Assembly (NCBI GenBank): GCA_003661105.1
Contig: QMVM01000046.1
Span: 1 to 10,808, forward strand
Length of the DNA stretch: 10,808 bases
Source of the DNA: Methanosarcinales archaeon
GTDB taxonomy: Archaea; Halobacteriota; Methanosarcinia; Methanosarcinales; Methanogasteraceae
Reading direction: 5' to 3'
Under the pieces are notes generated by a model. The model saw nothing but the letters and a program-made list of their open reading frames with translations. It made no database searches and was not told where the DNA came from. The translations under genes were made by a program, and so were the position numbers. Positions 1 through 6,259 of the stretch are shown in pieces (within the stretch, counting starts at the first letter, position 1; every line of letters begins with the position of its first letter).

Positions 1-2
1 CC

Positions 3-122
3 CTCGCAGGAATTGATACCAAGGCACTGCGAGTCGCAGAAGAGAACAAGATCCGGGTTTGGGATCGCGATGATGTGAATTTCCTTATGAAACTCTGTGG
101 TAAATTCCCTATTTTACTTTGA
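3..122 (+). CDS. C-terminal tail of an unrecognised protein, possibly a nuclease (gene cut by window edge)
   Basis: An open frame enters from the left edge and stops at a TGA at 120-122, giving 39 residues. It includes ALRVAEENKIRVWDRDDVNF, a helix followed by a short strand and an acidic helix. Ends of this shape (a helix, then a hydrophobic-Trp-Asp strand, then a DxxNxL helix) are familiar to me from the C-termini of archaeal PD-(D/E)XK or Mrr-like nucleases. No catalytic residues are visible in the part present, so this is only a resemblance. It reads toward the truncated toxin-antitoxin copy on the opposite strand. It could equally be the end of another soluble protein. Confidence 0.4.
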   Translation, partial: LAGIDTKALRVAEENKIRVWDRDDVNFLMKLCGKFPILL

Positions 123-146
123 AGCTATAGCCATTCCACCGCCGGA

Positions 147-455
147 CTACGAGTCTAAAGCATCCCCAACCTTGCATTGGATATCCATACTCGCGAAAGT
201 TATTCTGTTTAGTACGTCGCGGCGCAAATTTACCCAAACCATTAAGCAGCCGAAACTTTGCCTCTGTAAGTCCATTTCCTCGTCGCCTTTTCCAAAAAGA
301 TTGGCATCCATCATACCAGGAGCAATTCCTTCTGTTACCACTTCCCTGTGCACCGCTTCTGTGATTACGATCTGACCGTACATGGATCGAAGAAGATGGA
401 GCTGCTTGATCGTTCCAAAATGGATGAGCGGGGTGGAATCGCTTACAGTGATCAT
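147..455 (-). pseudogene. Truncated, frameshifted PIN-domain (DUF3368-like) toxin, left copy
   Basis: The first ~50 residues, starting MITVSDSTPLIHFGTIKQL, match the toxin at 1646-2165 almost residue for residue. They contain the conserved N-terminal Asp of PIN nucleases in VSDSTPLI and the ITEAVHREVV helix. After about residue 50 the open frame loses the family pattern. One frame over, around 275-292, the sequence reads FLEKAT, corresponding to LVEKAI of the intact copy, so a single-base shift occurred near 290. That frame soon stops as well. The downstream acidic residues of the PIN active site are missing, so no active nuclease is expected. Its ATG overlaps the stop of the upstream antitoxin remnant by 4 bases (ATGA), the same arrangement as in the second copy. 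Confidence 0.7.
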
Positions 456-566
456 CCAATATCTTCTTCGAGCTCTTCCATTCCGTATCTCAGATATACG
501 CCCCTCCCACCAAGCTCTTCAAGAGTTTTTCGCATGGGGGCGTCCATTATGGCAGCAGCTTCCCGC
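331..566. repeat. Direct repeat, copy 1 (toxin-antitoxin junction block)
   Basis: This block aligns without gaps to 2041-2276, a constant offset of 1710 bases. By hand I count about 17 substitutions in 236 positions, roughly 93% identity. It covers the antitoxin C-terminus and toxin N-terminus. Weaker similarity continues leftward to about 270. The sharp right edge falls where the antitoxin homology breaks off after CCCGC. Confidence 0.85.
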
Positions 567-601
567 AGGATTATAGGCGGAATCTTTGTCCTGTAGGGCA
601 T
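452..601 (-). pseudogene. Truncated antitoxin remnant (UPF0175/VapB-like C-terminus), left copy
   Basis: A 49-codon frame beginning with ATG at 601 ends at the TGA that overlaps the left toxin start. Its last ~40 residues (LREAAAIMDAPMRKTLEELG onward, ending ELEEDIG) are nearly identical to the C-terminus of the intact antitoxin at 2162-2467. The N-terminal DNA-binding part present in that copy is absent here and is replaced by nine or ten unrelated residues (MPYRTKIPPI). This is therefore a 5'-truncated gene, and autoregulatory DNA binding is not expected. The C-terminal part is the toxin-binding segment in related systems, so a short peptide could in principle still be made; I see no ribosome binding site for it. 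Confidence 0.65.
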
Positions 602-728
602 TGCGCATATTAAATCACCCATTCACTACACAACAGTTCGGCTTGTTCTAATACATTCTGACTCGCTTTTTGGGAGGCAAGTTGCAAAATCCCATTGCAG
701 ATCAATCTACTTATTACTGGCATATATG

Positions 729-1118
729 TCAATGATCACCTGCATGCCAGGCTAAGTGCAACCCAAAGCGTGCCGCTAGCTTTTCGTAGCGCATCTGCAC
801 ATCTTCAAATGTCAGCTCTAACTTTGAATCCGCCCTTTTAGCAAACGCATCATTGATAGGTTCGCTCGGGTCAAGGAATGGATTAATACCACCCAAGTCA
901 CGGGAGAGCAATTTGCGGTCAATCTCTTCCAGACCTTGCGCCAAGCCGCTGAGTGCATCCCTCCGCACACAGGCATCTTCGCCTTCCAGGCGTGCGATGA
1001 GTGGCTCGACTGACATCTCACTCTTGATCCCGCCCAAAGCCTCTGCCACCGCTCTCCGCACACCGTCAGGATCGCCAGATCCCACCACAAGAGACGCTCT
1101 CGCCATCTTCAGCCGCAC
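729..1118 (-). CDS. HEAT-repeat-like protein fragment
   Basis: This reading has the look of HEAT/armadillo-type helical repeats: GSGDPDGVRRAVAEALGGIK, then SVEPLIARLEGEDACVRRDA, each a pair of short amphipathic helices with the usual D-x-x-VRR-x-A pattern. The C-terminal ~45 residues are not repeat-like and end WHAGDH. The start shown is a GTG at 1118. The frame stays open a little further to about 1138 (LDSDGAV), where it meets a stop, so the N-terminal repeats of a longer protein are probably lost. HEAT proteins are scaffolds, so the partner cannot be deduced. The 5' end overlaps the opposite-strand larC remnant; both readings look plausible there and I cannot place the boundary. Confidence 0.5.
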   Translation of the reverse strand: MRLKMARASLVVGSGDPDGVRRAVAEALGGIKSEMSVEPLIARLEGEDACVRRDALSGLAQGLEEIDRKLLSRDLGGINPFLDPSEPINDAFAKRADSKLELTFEDVQMRYEKLAARFGLHLAWHAGDH

Positions 1119-1597
1119 CGCCCCATCAGAATCGAGGGTTCACGGTGTGTGCGAGGACGAACTCCACCTCCATGAACTCGGGCAGGCGGATGCCATAGCA
1201 GATGTGGCAGGCGCATCTGCCGCGATCCACGATCTCACGCCTTCCGCTATCTTCTGCGCCAGGATCGTTGCGGGCATCTGATCCTGATGAATCGCAAAAC
1301 TAGGGGACTCGGCACGGATCGCACAGAGGATCATCGAGGAGACGGGTTCGCATAGCGTGCGGATCTCCGCCACCAGACACAGGTTAATCGCAACGCGGAG
1401 GATGGAGCCGGTCAGGGTCGAGATCGATGGTGCGGAGTGGGATGGCCGCGGTCAAGACAGTGACCGATGAAGACGGCTGCATCCTTGCCATATCAGCCGA
1501 GTTTGAGGATGCGAAGACGATTGCACAGAAGTCAGGCGTGCCTGTGCGCGAGGTGATGTGCAGGATCGTGGATCGTGTATGGACCAACTTTGTTTGA
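1093..1597 (+). pseudogene. larC: larC pseudogene (nickel-pincer nucleotide cofactor nickel insertase), deleted and frameshifted
   Basis: Three pieces of LarC (DUF111/UPF0272) are readable in order. Piece 1 (1093-1281) contains DALAIF, SRVHG and DELHLHELGQADAIADVAGA, matching the family's N-terminal hallmark of VHG, HxHE-x-G and D-x-I-x-D-x-x-G. It ends at a TGA. Piece 2 (about 1291-1443) contains IIEETGSHSVRI, RHRLIATRRMEPVRVEIDGA and then EWD, the conserved ETGTxGVR-like region. Piece 3 (1442-1597) contains VKTVTDEDG, SAEFEDAKTIAQKSGVPVRE and VM, the C-terminal E-[FY]-ED-x-[KR] motif. Pieces 2 and 3 join if one G is removed near 1442-1445. The middle of the protein between pieces 1 and 2 is absent. 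LarC inserts nickel into the pyridinium dithiocarboxylate mononucleotide of lactate-racemase-type enzymes; this copy cannot make a working protein. Confidence 0.75.
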
Positions 1598-1645
1598 CCC
1601 CCGGTGACAATTGCAAAGGAGCCTTCTCACAACGGTATCACATCA

Positions 1646-2165
1646 TTAGACATGGTGGATAGGCTTTTTTATTCTTTTAATTGCTATGTCAATAATTTTA
1701 GGATCTATCCAGAACTCTGGAGGGTTATCTCTAAAAATGACCAATATCTCGACCGCTGCCCCTACCGTCAAAATATGTCTCTCGATGCAGTCTGAAATCA
1801 CGCCAATTGTCCCTCACCTTAACTCCGGCGTTCTTTGCAGTCCGTCGTCCATCCCTCTCGTTTATCAAGAGCAGATTGACATTCAGTTCTCGTGCAATCA
1901 AAATCGATTCCGCCTCACCGATGTGTATTCCATGCTGACTGCAAAATTCGCCTGCATCACCTTCCGGGTTTGCAACCTCTATCCAGTCCCCAATCGCCTT
2001 TTCTACAAGAAAAGCATCCGTCTTACCAAGAGCGATTCCTTCTGTTACCACTTCCCTGTGCACCGCTTTTGTGATTACGACCTGACCATACATGGATCGA
2101 AGAAGATCAAGTCGCTTGATCGTTCCAAAATGGATGAGCGGGGTGGAATCACTTACAGTGATCAT
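1646..2165 (-). pseudogene. PIN-domain (DUF3368-like) toxin, right copy, with a C-terminal frameshift
   Basis: This is the toxin of a VapBC-like pair, a predicted RNase. The open frame 1731-2165 gives 144 residues. They include VSDSTPLIHFG with the first acidic residue, the helix ITKAVHREVV, the GEAESILIAREL segment with the central acidic residues, and INERDGRR with the distal acidic residue. After NAGVKVR the frame turns into non-family sequence. A neighbouring frame picks up GTIGVISDCIERHILTVGAA and runs to a TAA at 1646, ending IKKPIHHV. GTIGV after AGVKV is the expected family continuation, so a shift of 1-2 bases occurred at the short C run at 1811-1813. All acidic residues precede the shift, so a shortened active toxin is conceivable. 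The ATG overlaps the antitoxin stop by 4 bases, implying coupled translation. A sequencing error is the simplest alternative. Confidence 0.75.
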
Positions 2166-2276
2166 CCAATATCCTCTTCGAGCTCTTCCATTCCGTACCT
2201 CAGATATACGCCCCTCTCACCAAGTTCCTCAAGAGTTTTTCGCACAGGGACGTTCATTATGGCAGCAGCTTCCCGC
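2041..2276. repeat. Direct repeat, copy 2 (toxin-antitoxin junction block)
   Basis: Partner of 331-566 at a constant offset of 1710 bases, with about 17 substitutions in 236 positions by hand count. This copy lies inside full-length toxin and antitoxin genes, so it is the more complete version of the pair. Confidence 0.85.
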
Positions 2277-2467
2277 ATCGTTATCTTCCCCTCTTTGTAG
2301 AGAGTTGCAGCAATCTCAACCTCATTTTTTCGTCTGTACTCCACGAGAATCTTTCTGAGCCCATCTCTTATGGCATCCGAGAGATTTGAGTAATATGTGC
2401 CTATGAGATAGTCTTCCACCTCAATCTCCAGTTCTTTCGGAAGGGTTATGGTTTTTTTAACATGCAT
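2162..2467 (-). CDS. VapB-like / UPF0175-type antitoxin
   Basis: This 101-residue protein (MHVKKTITLPKELEIEVEDY at the start) has an N-terminal ribbon-helix-helix-like segment with a strand, then SNLSDAIRDGLRKIL. A second part, LYKEGKITMREAAAIMNVPV, is followed by an acidic tail, which is the pattern of UPF0175-type antitoxins paired with DUF3368 PIN toxins. It should bind its own promoter and neutralise the downstream toxin. I prefer the ATG at 2467 over the TTG at 2473. An AGAGGT ribosome binding site at 2475-2480 lies 7 bases from the ATG but only one base from the TTG. The stop overlaps the toxin start in ATGA. The frame is intact, unlike the toxin. Confidence 0.8.
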   Translation of the reverse strand: MHVKKTITLPKELEIEVEDYLIGTYYSNLSDAIRDGLRKILVEYRRKNEVEIAATLYKEGKITMREAAAIMNVPVRKTLEELGERGVYLRYGMEELEEDIG

Positions 2468-2474
2468 GTTCAAG

Positions 2475-2480
2475 ACCTCT
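2475..2480 (-). promoter_or_regulatory. Ribosome binding site of the antitoxin
   Basis: AGAGGT on the minus strand, 7 bases before the ATG at 2467. The spacing decides for this ATG over the upstream in-frame TTG. Confidence 0.6.
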
Positions 2481-2984
2481 GCTGTGTCTGATGGTTGCCT
2501 AACTTTTTGTGGGTGTCTGAGATATGGGGATGTGAATCATAAGGTTAGGGGGGTTGGCTGGCTATGAATGTTTTGGGCATGTTGTTCTTCCACACGGTTT
2601 ATCATAGACCTTTGGCACCCCACCTGCGCCACCCCCGACTAAAGTCGGAGGCATCCCTTTTTTGAGCAGACTCGAACTTTGTTTTAGATATAATATTTTT
2701 ATATTAAGAGGATATAGTCACTAAACCCCGGACTTAAGTCCAAGGCCTGCACATAGCGATTTCCTGCCACTCACCTTACCATTGCGCTCAAGATTAAGTT
2801 CATCAGTAACAATACCAACGAGGATATTGTAAGACTGCCATGTTGATCGCGTGAGTTTCATGCATTTGCGATGAGGTGCCATGATACTTAAAAAACGCAG
2901 ATTTCACAAGTATTGATGGTGGTGTGACGCTCCCGGTATATTATTACTTGTGAGTTCCCTAACTCAATCTCTCAAAATCAAAAA
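2481..2984. other. Intergenic region between divergent antitoxin and operon
   Basis: About 500 bases with no convincing coding frame on either strand. It holds the upstream region of the antitoxin (reading left), two palindromes at 2635-2648 and 2730-2741, and an AT-rich run at about 2683-2706. It ends with the promoter of the aconitase operon. I found no tRNA-like cloverleaf and no CRISPR-type repeats in it. Confidence 0.6.
2632..2745. mobile_element. Paired palindromes, possible IS200/IS605-like mini-element relic
   Basis: CCGACT-AA-AGTCGG at 2635-2648 is flanked by an outer CC/GG pair and followed by AGGCATCCC and a run of six T. A perfect 12-base palindrome, GGACTTAAGTCC, lies at 2730-2741, preceded by CCC and followed by AAGG. 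Subterminal hairpins of this type (CCGACTnnAGTCGG) are typical of IS200/IS605 family ends in methanogenic archaea, and the ~115-base span would suit a non-coding derivative. No transposase frame is present. The first hairpin with its T run could instead be a terminator. The assignment is tentative. Confidence 0.3.
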
Positions 2985-2993
2985 TTTAATATA
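2978..2993 (+). promoter_or_regulatory. TATA-box promoter of the aconitase / ATP-citrate lyase operon
   Basis: TTTAATATA at 2985-2993 is preceded by an A-rich stretch (TCAAAAA) that fits an archaeal BRE. Transcription would start about 25 bases downstream, near 3013-3018, leaving a very short leader before the ATG at 3024. A second AT-rich string (TTATATT, 3008-3014) lies too close to the start codon to serve this gene. Confidence 0.5.
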
Positions 2994-3023
2994 CGTCCGA
3001 TTTAGACTTATATTGTGATTTGC

Positions 3024-4955
3024 ATGTCGGGAACAGTAGCAGAAAAGATAATCAATGGGCATATTGTAGAGGGTACAAAGGCTCGAGAGGAAGAGGTTGC
3101 TTTAAAGATTGATCAGACACTTACCCAGGATGCAACAGGCACTATGGCTTGCCTACAGTTCGAAGCCATTGGCATACCAAGGGCAAGAGCTGAGCTGAGT
3201 GTCAGTTATGTTGACCATAATACACTGCAAACAGACTTTAAAAATGCTGATGACCATAGATATCTGCAATCCATAGCCAGGAAATATGGTCTGGAGTTCT
3301 CCCGCCCGGGCAATGGTATATGTCATCAACTCCATCTGGAACGGTTTGCTTGTCCCGGTAAGACACTGATTGGCTCGGATAGCCATACACCTACTGCGGG
3401 CGGTATAGGCGCATTTGCAATAGGTGCGGGCGGTCTGGATGTGGCGGTTGCCATGGCCGGTATGCCATACAGAATAAAATATCCGGATATTGTTGGTATA
3501 AAGCTTGCGGGAAAACTTCCGAACTGGGTCTCAGCAAAAGACGTTATACTGGAGGTTCTTCGCAGGATAGATGTAAAAGGCGGTGTGGGCAAGGTACTTG
3601 AGTACTTTGGTCCGGGAGTTAAGACCCTTAGCGTGCCTGAAAGGGCAACAATAACTAATATGGGCACAGAAACGGGAGCAACGACAAGCGTATTTCCAAG
3701 TGACCAGGAGACAAAAGCGTTCATGGAGGCACAGGAACGTGGCGAGCAATGGGTGTCATTAGAAGCGGATGCTGATGCGGAATACGATGAAATCATAGAG
3801 CTTAACTTAAGCGAAGTAGAGCCACTGGCAGCTCTTCCTCATAGTCCTGGAAAGGTCAAGCCGGTGAGTGAGATTGCCGGGATAGAAGTGCAGCAAGTAG
3901 CAATTGGTTCCTGTACTAACTCCTCTCTACGCGACCTTAAAATCGCAGCAAATATTCTAAACGGGCATACCATCGCAGATGGCCTACATCTCACCATAAA
4001 TCCCGGTTCACGGCAAGTGGTGGAGCACCTCATTGAAAGTGGTGAGATGCGTTATCTCATAGCAGCAGGTGCAAGAATTCTTGAGAATACCTGCGGTCCA
4101 TGCATAGGCATGGGCGCCGCACCGCCATCTCAGGCTATATCCGTACGAACATTCAACAGAAACTTTGAGGGGCGGAGTGGAACAAAAGATGCAGATGTAT
4201 TCCTCACAAGCCCGGAAGTAGCAGCAGCCACTGCAATCAAAGGCGTTCTCACAGATCCAAGAGATTTAGGCGATTATCCGAAGATAGAGATGCCTCTGCG
4301 TTTTATCATCAATGACAACATGTTTATACGTCCACTTCCACCGGATGAGTCTGCTAGAGTTATGATTACAAGGGGCCCAAACATCAAGCCACTGCCTGAT
4401 TTCATGCCACTGCCAGACACGCTGGAGGGTGAAGTGCTCCTCAAGGTTGGTGATAACATCACCACAGACCACATAATGCCCGCGGGCGCGAGAATCCTAC
4501 CGTTAAGGAGCAACATACCTGAGATCTCAAAGTATGTTTTTGAGGCGATTGACCCTCTGTTCCCCTCACGGGCTTTAGAGAGTGGCGGTGGATTCATAAT
4601 AGGTGGTGAGAACTACGGTCAGGGGTCGAGCAGAGAGCATGCTGCACTTGCGCCTAAGTATTTGGGCGTTAAGGCGGTCATTGTCAAGTCTTTCGCACGC
4701 ATCCATTTAGCAAACTTGATAAACTTCGGAATAGTGCCTCTGACGTTTAAAGATCCCGCAGATTACGATTCGATGGATATGGGGGATAAGTTAGAGGTGA
4801 TTATAGGTGATTTGCGCGACGATGTTAGACTCAGAAACCGGACAAAAGATACTGTGATGGAACTTACACACTCACTTTCACAACTAGATGCCGAGATATT
4901 GAAGACCGGGGGTAAATTGCCCTGGGTAAAGGTAAAGGTGAGGGTTGGAAAATAA
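3024..4955 (+). CDS. acn: Aconitate hydratase (aconitase)
   Basis: A 643-residue single-chain [4Fe-4S] dehydratase that isomerises citrate and isocitrate in the cytoplasm. The cluster cysteines are Cys297 in GSCTNSS and Cys357 and Cys360 in NTCGPCIGMG. Other family signatures are DQTLTQDATGTM and SYVDHNTLQT near the N-terminus, GSDSHTPTAGG, and the C-terminal swivelling domain with GDNITTDHIMPAGA and the GSSREHAA active-site loop (Ser535-Ser536-Arg537). The length and the compact arrangement match the ~640-residue clostridial/archaeal-type aconitases, not the ~900-residue AcnA. The ATG at 3024 gives the N-terminus MSGTVAEKII, as in homologues. An in-frame GTG at 3015 would add three residues. 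It is the first gene of the operon, with no clear ribosome binding site, which suits a short-leader mRNA. Homoaconitase or 3-isopropylmalate dehydratase is unlikely given the fused swivel domain and the neighbours. Confidence 0.95.
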   Translation: MSGTVAEKIINGHIVEGTKAREEEVALKIDQTLTQDATGTMACLQFEAIGIPRARAELSVSYVDHNTLQTDFKNADDHRYLQSIARKYGLEFSRPGNGICHQLHLERFACPGKTLIGSDSHTPTAGGIGAFAIGAGGLDVAVAMAGMPYRIKYPDIVGIKLAGKLPNWVSAKDVILEVLRRIDVKGGVGKVLEYFGPGVKTLSVPERATITNMGTETGATTSVFPSDQETKAFMEAQERGEQWVSLEADADAEYDEIIELNLSEVEPLAALPHSPGKVKPVSEIAGIEVQQVAIGSCTNSSLRDLKIAANILNGHTIADGLHLTINPGSRQVVEHLIESGEMRYLIAAGARILENTCGPCIGMGAAPPSQAISVRTFNRNFEGRSGTKDADVFLTSPEVAAATAIKGVLTDPRDLGDYPKIEMPLRFIINDNMFIRPLPPDESARVMITRGPNIKPLPDFMPLPDTLEGEVLLKVGDNITTDHIMPAGARILPLRSNIPEISKYVFEAIDPLFPSRALESGGGFIIGGENYGQGSSREHAALAPKYLGVKAVIVKSFARIHLANLINFGIVPLTFKDPADYDSMDMGDKLEVIIGDLRDDVRLRNRTKDTVMELTHSLSQLDAEILKTGGKLPWVKVKVRVGK

Positions 4956-4965
4956 CAGGAAAGAT

Positions 4966-4972
4966 AGGTGAT
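4966..4972 (+). promoter_or_regulatory. Ribosome binding site of aclB
   Basis: AGGTGAT is a 7-base match to the archaeal 16S 3' end (complement ATCACCT). It lies 4 bases before the ATG at 4977, within the 21-base gap after the aconitase gene. Confidence 0.65.
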
Positions 4973-4976
4973 ATAA

Positions 4977-6254
4977 ATGGCACAACGAGGTATAAGAGAA
5001 TATGATGCCAAGCGGATCTTGGCTAAACATATGAGAAGGTTATCCAAGGGAACGTTTAAATACCGTGGCAGAGTCGCTCTGGTCACACCGGATATGAGCA
5101 TAGAAGCGATAGCAAAGAGGCAGCATTGGGTGAAGACCGAAAAACTGACGGTAAAACCCGATCAACTATTCGGAAAGAGGGGTAAGCACGGGCTCTTACT
5201 GGTGAATGCCACATATACGGAGGCAAAGAGTTGGTTAGATGAGAAGATGAATAGCACTGTTGAGGTGGGCAAAGTCCGGGGTAAACTGACGCACTTCCTC
5301 GTTCAGCCATACGTAGAGCTTGATAAAGAGTATTACCTGGCTTTCGCCGGACATCAAGAGGGCGATTATATCCATTTCTCGGCAGAGGGCGGCGTAGACA
5401 TAGAGGCAAATTGGGACCTGGTCACAAACGTCAATGTGCCCATAGATGCAAGTATCGAAGATGTTGACCTCACGCCAATTTTGGATAGTGTCAGCAATGA
5501 TGATAGAGCCGCATTCAGAGACCTCATAATCGCGTTATTCCGGTTTTATCGCAGATTGCAATTCGGGTTTTTGGAGTTCAATCCATTCACGCATAAGAAC
5601 GGCGAGTTCTTTCCGGTAGATGCGGTGGCTCGACTTGACGATACCGCCCATTTCCTCTGTCACGAGGACTGGAAAGACGTAGAGTTTCCCGCACCTTTTG
5701 GTCGTGAATTACGGCCGGAGGAACAGTATATAGAGGATCTGGACGAGAAGAGCGGGTCATCACTGAAACTTACCGTACTGAATCCCCAAGGTAGAGTGTG
5801 GACAATGGTGGCGGGAGGTGGAGCAAGTGTGATATACGCAGACACCGTAGTAGACCTTGGGTTTGGAGATGAATTAGCAACCTACGGAGAATATAGTGGT
5901 AATCCTACTACAGAAGAGACCTACGGCTATGCAAAGACATTGTTCGATTTGATGATCCGGAATAAGGTAGAGGGCTGCAAGGTCTTCATTATAGGCGGCG
6001 GAATAGCGAACTTCACTGATGTGGCAATGACCTTCGATGGTATAATACAGGCGCTTGAGGACTATGCAGAACAGATAAAAGAACACAATATAAAGATATA
6101 TGTACGCCGTGGCGGGCCAAATTACAAGGCTGGCCTGGCGAAGATTCGTGAGGCCGGGAAACGGTTAGACCTGGATATGGAGGTTCATGGACCTGACATG
6201 CACATGACAAAAGTGGTTAGTATTGCACTGAAGAATCTTGAGGGTGGGAGGTAA
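4977..6254 (+). CDS. aclB: ATP-citrate lyase small subunit (ATP-grasp / CoA-ligase part)
   Basis: A 425-residue subunit equivalent to the N-terminal part of animal ACLY, to plant ACLA and to AclB of green sulfur bacteria. It binds ATP and citrate and forms citryl-phosphate/citryl-CoA together with the large subunit. The N-terminus MAQRGIREYDAKRILAKHM and the segment VKPDQLFGKRGKHGL form the start of the ATP-grasp fold. FLEFNPFT (about 199-206) carries the conserved Glu and Asn of the metal-nucleotide site. The C-terminal part contains the GGGASVIYADTV (about 280-291), TYGEYSGNP and IIGGGIANFTDVA motifs shared with ACLY, plus YVRRGGPNY. Succinyl-CoA synthetase beta is excluded by the extra C-terminal domain and these motifs. 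It is followed after 5 bases by the large subunit. Naming follows the Chlorobium convention; in plants the letters are swapped. Confidence 0.95.
   Translation: MAQRGIREYDAKRILAKHMRRLSKGTFKYRGRVALVTPDMSIEAIAKRQHWVKTEKLTVKPDQLFGKRGKHGLLLVNATYTEAKSWLDEKMNSTVEVGKVRGKLTHFLVQPYVELDKEYYLAFAGHQEGDYIHFSAEGGVDIEANWDLVTNVNVPIDASIEDVDLTPILDSVSNDDRAAFRDLIIALFRFYRRLQFGFLEFNPFTHKNGEFFPVDAVARLDDTAHFLCHEDWKDVEFPAPFGRELRPEEQYIEDLDEKSGSSLKLTVLNPQGRVWTMVAGGGASVIYADTVVDLGFGDELATYGEYSGNPTTEETYGYAKTLFDLMIRNKVEGCKVFIIGGGIANFTDVAMTFDGIIQALEDYAEQIKEHNIKIYVRRGGPNYKAGLAKIREAGKRLDLDMEVHGPDMHMTKVVSIALKNLEGGR
6246..6251 (+). promoter_or_regulatory. Ribosome binding site of aclA, next to the aclB stop
   Basis: GGGAGG ends immediately before the aclB TAA and lies 8 bases before the aclA ATG at 6260. 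This arrangement favours translational coupling of the two subunits. Confidence 0.6.
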
Positions 6255-6259
6255 GAAAA

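Noticed and set aside
602..728. Short minus-strand frame upstream of the left antitoxin remnant
   Set aside because: About 30 readable residues with no family resemblance and no start signal; treated as spacer.
853..1281. 142-residue plus-strand frame as one gene
   Set aside because: Its first ~75 residues are Ser/Arg-rich and antisense to the HEAT-like reading; only the part from about 1093 resembles LarC, so it is not a single protein.
331..2276. CRISPR-like repetition
   Set aside because: Only two copies of a long coding repeat are present; there are no short, regularly spaced repeats anywhere in the window.
1686..2300. 204-residue plus-strand frame
   Set aside because: It is the antisense of the toxin-antitoxin genes and has a Ser-rich, non-family composition; the minus-strand readings are clearly the real ones.
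3326..3796. 156-residue minus-strand frame inside the aconitase gene
   Set aside because: Shadow of a highly conserved plus-strand gene; no family resemblance and Ser/Pro-rich.
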